From Burkholderiales bacterium (GTDB lineage: Bacteria > Pseudomonadota > Gammaproteobacteria > Burkholderiales > UBA11063): DNA of 9,859 nucleotides. Location of the stretch: the NCBI GenBank assembly GCA_026461645.1, contig JAPJMP010000208.1, forward strand, positions 1 through 9,859. Reading direction: 5' to 3'. This document shows, piece after piece, positions 6,897 to 9,859 of the stretch. Within the stretch, counting starts at the first letter, position 1; each line of letters begins with the position of its first letter. The translations under genes and the position numbers were made by a program. The notes under the pieces were generated by a model. It saw only the letters and a program-made list of their open reading frames with translations, made no database searches and had not been told where the DNA came from.

Positions 6897-6921
6897 ATGA
6901 TTTGTTTGAGGATATAACAAT

Positions 6922-7326
6922 ATGACGGCAACAAAAGCTGCAGCTAATGCAGTAAAAGTACGTAAGAAAATTAAAAAAGTTGTAACAGAGGGCGTAGTGC
7001 ATGTTCATGCGTCTTTTAATAATACAATTATTACAATTACTGATCGCCAAGGAAATACATTATCTTGGGCGAGTTCTGGTGGTGCGGGTTTTAAAGGGTC
7101 ACGTAAAAGTACTCCTTTTGCTGCTCAGGTTGCAGCAGAAAAAGCTGGTAACGGTGCACTAGAGTATGGAGTAAAAACAGTTGATGTAAGAGTGCAAGGT
7201 CCTGGACCTGGTCGTGAATCATCTATTCGCGCACTTAATGCATTAGGTATTAAGATACTAAGTATTTCAGATGTGACGCCACTACCACATAATGGTTGCC
7301 GTCCACCAAAAAGACGTAGAGTTTAA
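6922..7326 (+). CDS. rpsK: 30S ribosomal protein S11 (uS11)
   Basis: A complete 134-residue S11 (E. coli 129), located on the platform near the mRNA exit and contacting the anti-SD region with S18 and S21. [15 protein letters not shown] (27-41), [20 protein letters not shown] (49-68), [13 protein letters not shown] (93-105) and the C-terminal PPKRRRV (128-134) identify it. The first 15 residues are an Ala/Lys-rich variable tail that accounts for the extra length. GAGG (6908-6911) is 10 nt upstream of the ATG. The stop overlaps the AAGGAG of rpsD. Confidence 0.98.
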   Translation: MTATKAAANAVKVRKKIKKVVTEGVVHVHASFNNTIITITDRQGNTLSWASSGGAGFKGSRKSTPFAAQVAAEKAGNGALEYGVKTVDVRVQGPGPGRESSIRALNALGIKILSISDVTPLPHNGCRPPKRRRV

Positions 7327-7337
7327 GGAGAGAAGCA

Positions 7338-7961
7338 ATGGCAAGATATACAGGACCAAGATGTAAGTTAATGCGGCGCGAGAAGTTAGATTTATCATTA
7401 GTTAGTTCAAGAAAGAGTGCTGATGCTAAATGTAAATTAGCTTCAACGCCTGGACAGCATGGTGCAAAGATGGCAGGTAAATTATCTGACTATGGAATTC
7501 AATTAAGAGAAAAGCAAAAAATTCGTCGTATCTATGGCATATTAGAGCGTCAATTTAGAAAATATTTTGCTGAAGCTGGGCGCAGAAAAGGCTCAACTGG
7601 TGAAAACTTATTGCAAATTTTAGAGTCACGCTTAGATAATGTTGTTTATCGTATGGGATTTGGTTCTACAAGAGCGGAAGCGCGTCAATTAGTTTCACAT
7701 AAAGCAATTAGAGTTAATGGTGTTGCGGTTAATATTCCATCATACTTAGTTAAAGTTGGTGATACAGTTACCGTATGTGAACGTTCACAGAAACAAGTTA
7801 GAATTCAAGAAGCTTTATCGTTATGCGAGCAAAGTGGTTTTCCAGCTTGGGTTGAAGTTAATGCCAAAAAAATGGAAGGGTTATTTAAGAAGATTCCTGA
7901 AAGAGCAGATTTATCAGGTGATATTAATGAACAACTAGTTGTTGAATTTTACTCTAAATAA
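7338..7961 (+). CDS. rpsD: 30S ribosomal protein S4 (uS4)
   Basis: A complete 207-residue S4 (E. coli 206), a primary 16S rRNA-binding protein that nucleates the 30S body, forms part of the mRNA entry helicase site, and represses the alpha operon in enterics. The N-terminus [19 protein letters not shown] has no zinc cluster (only Cys9 and Cys32 near it), so it is the zinc-free form. STPGQHGAK (36-44) and [17 protein letters not shown] (51-67) are conserved. The S4 RNA-binding domain runs from about 95 ([20 protein letters not shown]) to 160. The C-terminus ends [18 protein letters not shown] (7325-7330) overlaps the rpsK stop. A tandem TAA follows the stop codon. Confidence 0.98.
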   Translation: MARYTGPRCKLMRREKLDLSLVSSRKSADAKCKLASTPGQHGAKMAGKLSDYGIQLREKQKIRRIYGILERQFRKYFAEAGRRKGSTGENLLQILESRLDNVVYRMGFGSTRAEARQLVSHKAIRVNGVAVNIPSYLVKVGDTVTVCERSQKQVRIQEALSLCEQSGFPAWVEVNAKKMEGLFKKIPERADLSGDINEQLVVEFYSK

Positions 7962-8002
7962 TAATGCTTCTTAAAATTTGTTGAACAAAGGAAAAATAAG
8001 TT

Positions 8003-9019
8003 ATGCAGGACATGGCAAAAAATAATCAACTATTGAAACCAAAAACAATTAATATTACTCCAATTGAAGGGGATGCAAATAGTTGTAAAATTGTAATGGA
8101 GCCATTTGAGCGTGGTTATGGACATACATTAGGTAATGCATTACGTCGAGTATTATTATCTTCAATGACTGGTGTTGCAATTACTCGTGTTAAATTTAAT
8201 GGTGTTTCTCATGAATATTCTGTTATTGATGGAATTAGTGAAGATGTGGTAGATATTCTACTTAACCTTAAGGGGTTGATCTTTAAGCTTCATGGTAGAA
8301 ATAGTGTTACTTTAAAATTACAAAAATCTGGACCTTTAGTTGTAAAAGGTGGAGATATAACCTTGTCTCATGATGTTGAAATTATTAACCCTGAGCATGT
8401 AATTTGTACTATTACCAAAAAAATTGATTTTGAAATTGAACTAGTTGTTGAAACTGGAGTTGGATATCAGGCTTCTAATTTATTATCAAAAAACAATGAA
8501 TCAGTTGCAACAGGTTGGATTAATCTGGATGCTGGTTTTTCTCCGGTGACTCGTGTTATGTTTAATGTTGAGAATGCCCGTGTTGAGCAAAGAACTGATT
8601 TAGATAAATTAGTTCTGGAAGTTGAAACTAACGGCGTTATATCTCCAGAAGATGCAATTAGAACTGCATCTAAGTTAATTATTGAGCAATTATTAGTTTT
8701 TGCTGGTTTAGAGCATATGCCTGAAGTAGAAACTCCTGCGAATAAATTAGTTAAAACTAAAGAAGAGCCAGAAATAGATCCTGTTTTCTTAGAATTGGTT
8801 GACAATTTAGAGTTAACAGTTAGAAGTGCTAATTGCTTAAAACATTTAGATATTAATTACTTAGGTGATTTAGTACAATTTTCTGAAAATGAATTGTTAA
8901 GAACGCCGAATTTAGGTAAAAAATCTTTAACTGAGATTAAAGAATTACTTGATTCACGTAATTTGAAATTGGGTATGGCTATTGATAATTGGCCACCTGC
9001 ATCATTAAAGAAAAAATAA
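8003..9019 (+). CDS. rpoA: RNA polymerase alpha subunit
   Basis: A complete 338-residue alpha subunit (E. coli 329), which dimerises to start RNA polymerase assembly. The N-terminal domain (to about 235) carries [20 protein letters not shown] (36-55), the dimer and beta-contact motif, and [20 protein letters not shown] (191-210). A linker at about 240-257 leads to the C-terminal domain (about 260-330). That domain contains [10 protein letters not shown] (271-280), with Arg274 equal to E. coli Arg265 that binds UP-element DNA, and [14 protein letters not shown] (303-316). With these residues intact, UP elements such as the one suggested upstream of rplN could be used. AAAGGA (7987-7992) favours the ATG at 8003 over the one at 8012. 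Tandem TAA codons end the gene. Confidence 0.98.
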   Translation: MQDMAKNNQLLKPKTINITPIEGDANSCKIVMEPFERGYGHTLGNALRRVLLSSMTGVAITRVKFNGVSHEYSVIDGISEDVVDILLNLKGLIFKLHGRNSVTLKLQKSGPLVVKGGDITLSHDVEIINPEHVICTITKKIDFEIELVVETGVGYQASNLLSKNNESVATGWINLDAGFSPVTRVMFNVENARVEQRTDLDKLVLEVETNGVISPEDAIRTASKLIIEQLLVFAGLEHMPEVETPANKLVKTKEEPEIDPVFLELVDNLELTVRSANCLKHLDINYLGDLVQFSENELLRTPNLGKKSLTEIKELLDSRNLKLGMAIDNWPPASLKKK

Positions 9020-9033
9020 TAAGTCATATGTTA

Positions 9034-9048
9034 GTGTCATTTTGACAT
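9034..9048 (+). repeat. Small inverted repeat between rpoA and rplQ
   Basis: TGTCA (9035-9039) and TGACA (9043-9047) form a perfect 5-bp inverted repeat around TTT; a G-T pair could add a sixth step. It lies 16 nt after the rpoA stop and 20 nt before the rplQ start. No T run follows, so it is not a terminator. It may slow transcript decay or be chance. Confidence 0.3.
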
Positions 9049-9067
9049 AGTTTAAAAGGATTGAATA

Positions 9068-9460
9068 ATGCGTCATCGTAATGCTCATCGCAAGTTAAAT
9101 AGAACTTCTTCTCATAGAAAAGCGATGTTTAAAAATATGGCAGTAGCACTGTTAAGACATGAAGCTATTGTTACTACATTACCTAAAGCTAAAGAATTAC
9201 GTAAAGTTGTTGAACCTCTAATTACATTAGCTAAAACCCCATCATTGGCAAACAAGCGCTTAGCTTTTAGCCGAGTGAGAGACCGTGAAATTGTCTTAAA
9301 ATTATTTGATGTTTTAGCCCCGCGTTATGCTACACGAAATGGTGGTTATACACGAGTTTTAAAACATGGTTATCGTGATGGTGATAATGCGCCACGTGCA
9401 TTTATGGAACTAGTTGATAGACCAGAAACTAGTACAGTAGTTGAAGATGAAGCTAAATAA
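9068..9460 (+). CDS. rplQ: 50S ribosomal protein L17 (bL17)
   Basis: A complete 130-residue L17 (E. coli 127), a bacteria-specific protein near the peptide exit of the 50S subunit. The N-terminus [20 protein letters not shown] is diagnostic, as are [20 protein letters not shown] (32-51) and [19 protein letters not shown] (91-109). A short acidic tail (VVEDEAK) ends the protein. AAAGGA (9055-9060) is 7 nt before the ATG. It is the last gene of the operon and is followed 31 nt later by an intrinsic terminator. Confidence 0.98.
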   Translation: MRHRNAHRKLNRTSSHRKAMFKNMAVALLRHEAIVTTLPKAKELRKVVEPLITLAKTPSLANKRLAFSRVRDREIVLKLFDVLAPRYATRNGGYTRVLKHGYRDGDNAPRAFMELVDRPETSTVVEDEAK

Positions 9461-9491
9461 ATAGGTTCATTGACCAAAGGTTTTAAAACTT

Positions 9492-9522
9492 AGCCAATTT
9501 GAACAATCAGATTGGCTTTTTT
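9492..9522 (+). terminator. Intrinsic terminator of the spc-alpha operon
   Basis: AGCCAATTTG (9492-9501) pairs with CAGATTGGCT (9508-9517) over 10 bp with one G-T pair and a 6-nt loop (AACAAT). The run TTTTTT (9517-9522) follows at once. This is the textbook form and sits 31 nt after rplQ, so the operon should end here. Confidence 0.9.
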
Positions 9523-9548
9523 ACTAAATAGTTGCTAATATTTATAGT
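9520..9548 (+). promoter_or_regulatory. Possible promoter of the downstream glycosyltransferase gene
   Basis: TTTACT (9520-9525) and TATAGT (9543-9548) are separated by 17 nt. The -35 box overlaps the T tail of the terminator. The predicted start, about 9555, is only one or two bases before the ATG at 9557, which would make the transcript leaderless. This agrees with the lack of an SD site before that ATG. Pattern evidence only. Confidence 0.4.
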
Positions 9549-9556
9549 TGTTAATT

Positions 9557-9859
9557 ATGGGTCGTTTTTTAAAAATTAATTGGGTATTGTACTGTGTTCT
9601 AATATTTGTTGTGAGTCGAATTGTTATGTTATATCAATTTGATTTGGCCAATAATATTTTAGCACAGCAGCATAACAATTTTTTTTCTGCAATGTGCAAG
9701 TGGGACTGTCAGTGGTACCTAACCATTATTAATAACGGATATGATTTACATACGCGAACTTATCCACGTTTATGGCATGGTTTGGCCAATTGGGCATTTT
9801 TCCCATTATATCCATACTTAGTAAAGATTATTAGTGTTGCTAGTGGGGTTAAACCTTTA
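9557..9859 (+). CDS. Partial PIG-V-like GT-C membrane glycosyltransferase (3' end outside window)
   Basis: An open frame of 101 codons from an ATG at 9557 runs off the right edge. Residues 7-27 form a first transmembrane helix after a short basic start. KWDCQWYLTIINNGYD (48-63) and NWAFFPLYPYLVKIISV (78-94) follow. A luminal or periplasmic W-D near the first helix, then GY and FFPLYP, is the pattern of PIG-V / mannosyltransferase-2-like proteins. These are GT-C multi-membrane enzymes that use lipid-linked sugars. The eukaryotic member adds the second GPI mannose; bacterial relatives have mostly unknown acceptors, so substrate and sugar cannot be named. An in-frame TAG at 9545 limits the start; TTG at 9548 is the only earlier choice. 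No SD site is visible. The gene lies beyond the terminator and is not part of the ribosomal operon. Confidence 0.7.
   Translation, partial: MGRFLKINWVLYCVLIFVVSRIVMLYQFDLANNILAQQHNNFFSAMCKWDCQWYLTIINNGYDLHTRTYPRLWHGLANWAFFPLYPYLVKIISVASGVKPL

Noticed and set aside
6897..6917. Six-codon ORF (MICLRI) between rpsM and rpsK as a leader peptide
   Set aside because: It has no SD site, and the GAGG inside it is the ribosome site of rpsK. A chance frame is the simpler reading.
9480..9489. Palindrome GTTTTAAAAC upstream of the terminator
   Set aside because: It is a short A/T palindrome with no loop; expected often in this composition and not needed to explain termination.

Overview
The window carries most of the spc and alpha ribosomal-protein operons of an AT-rich bacterium, all on the + strand, from rplN (L14) to rplQ (L17). 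It is flanked by two partial, unrelated genes. The order is rplN-rplX-rplE-rpsN-rpsH-rplF-rplR-rpsE-rpmD-rplO-secY-infA-rpmJ-rpsM-rpsK-rpsD-rpoA-rplQ. Finding infA between secY and rpmJ is the betaproteobacterial arrangement; in enteric gammaproteobacteria infA lies elsewhere. The sequences agree: L36 opens with [19 protein letters not shown], as I remember it from Neisseria, and IF1, S4 and RpoA are typically proteobacterial. I infer a low-GC betaproteobacterium, probably close to Neisseriales. No 16S gene is present to test this.

Left flank (1-725). A minus-strand lipoprotein gene with a YVTN-type beta-propeller repeat runs off the left edge, with its own promoter and Shine-Dalgarno (SD) site. 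A 73-codon membrane ORF of doubtful status follows. Next come a good sigma70-type promoter (599-627) and a structured leader of about 90 nt before rplN. The S10 operon genes that usually precede rplN (rpmC, rpsQ) are absent, so the cluster is broken exactly at the S10/spc boundary.

Centre (726-6443). The spc genes are packed with gaps of 1 to 30 nt, and several SD sites overlap the previous stop codon. Products are large- and small-subunit ribosomal proteins, the SecY translocon channel and initiation factor IF1. rpmJ (L36, 37 aa) is present at 6330-6443 although it is short.

Right part (6444-9530). An 87-nt AT-rich gap with a TATAAT box and an inverted repeat separates rpmJ from rpsM and may hold an alpha-operon promoter. 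rpsM, rpsK, rpsD, rpoA and rplQ follow. A clear intrinsic terminator (9492-9522) closes the operon. A promoter-like pair overlapping its T tail leads into a partial GT-C membrane glycosyltransferase gene (PIG-V-like) that runs off the right edge.

All core genes look intact and of normal length. I see no novel defence, mobile or biosynthetic system. The points worth checking are the spc leader RNA, the split at the S10/spc boundary, the rpmJ-rpsM gap, and the two partial flanking genes.
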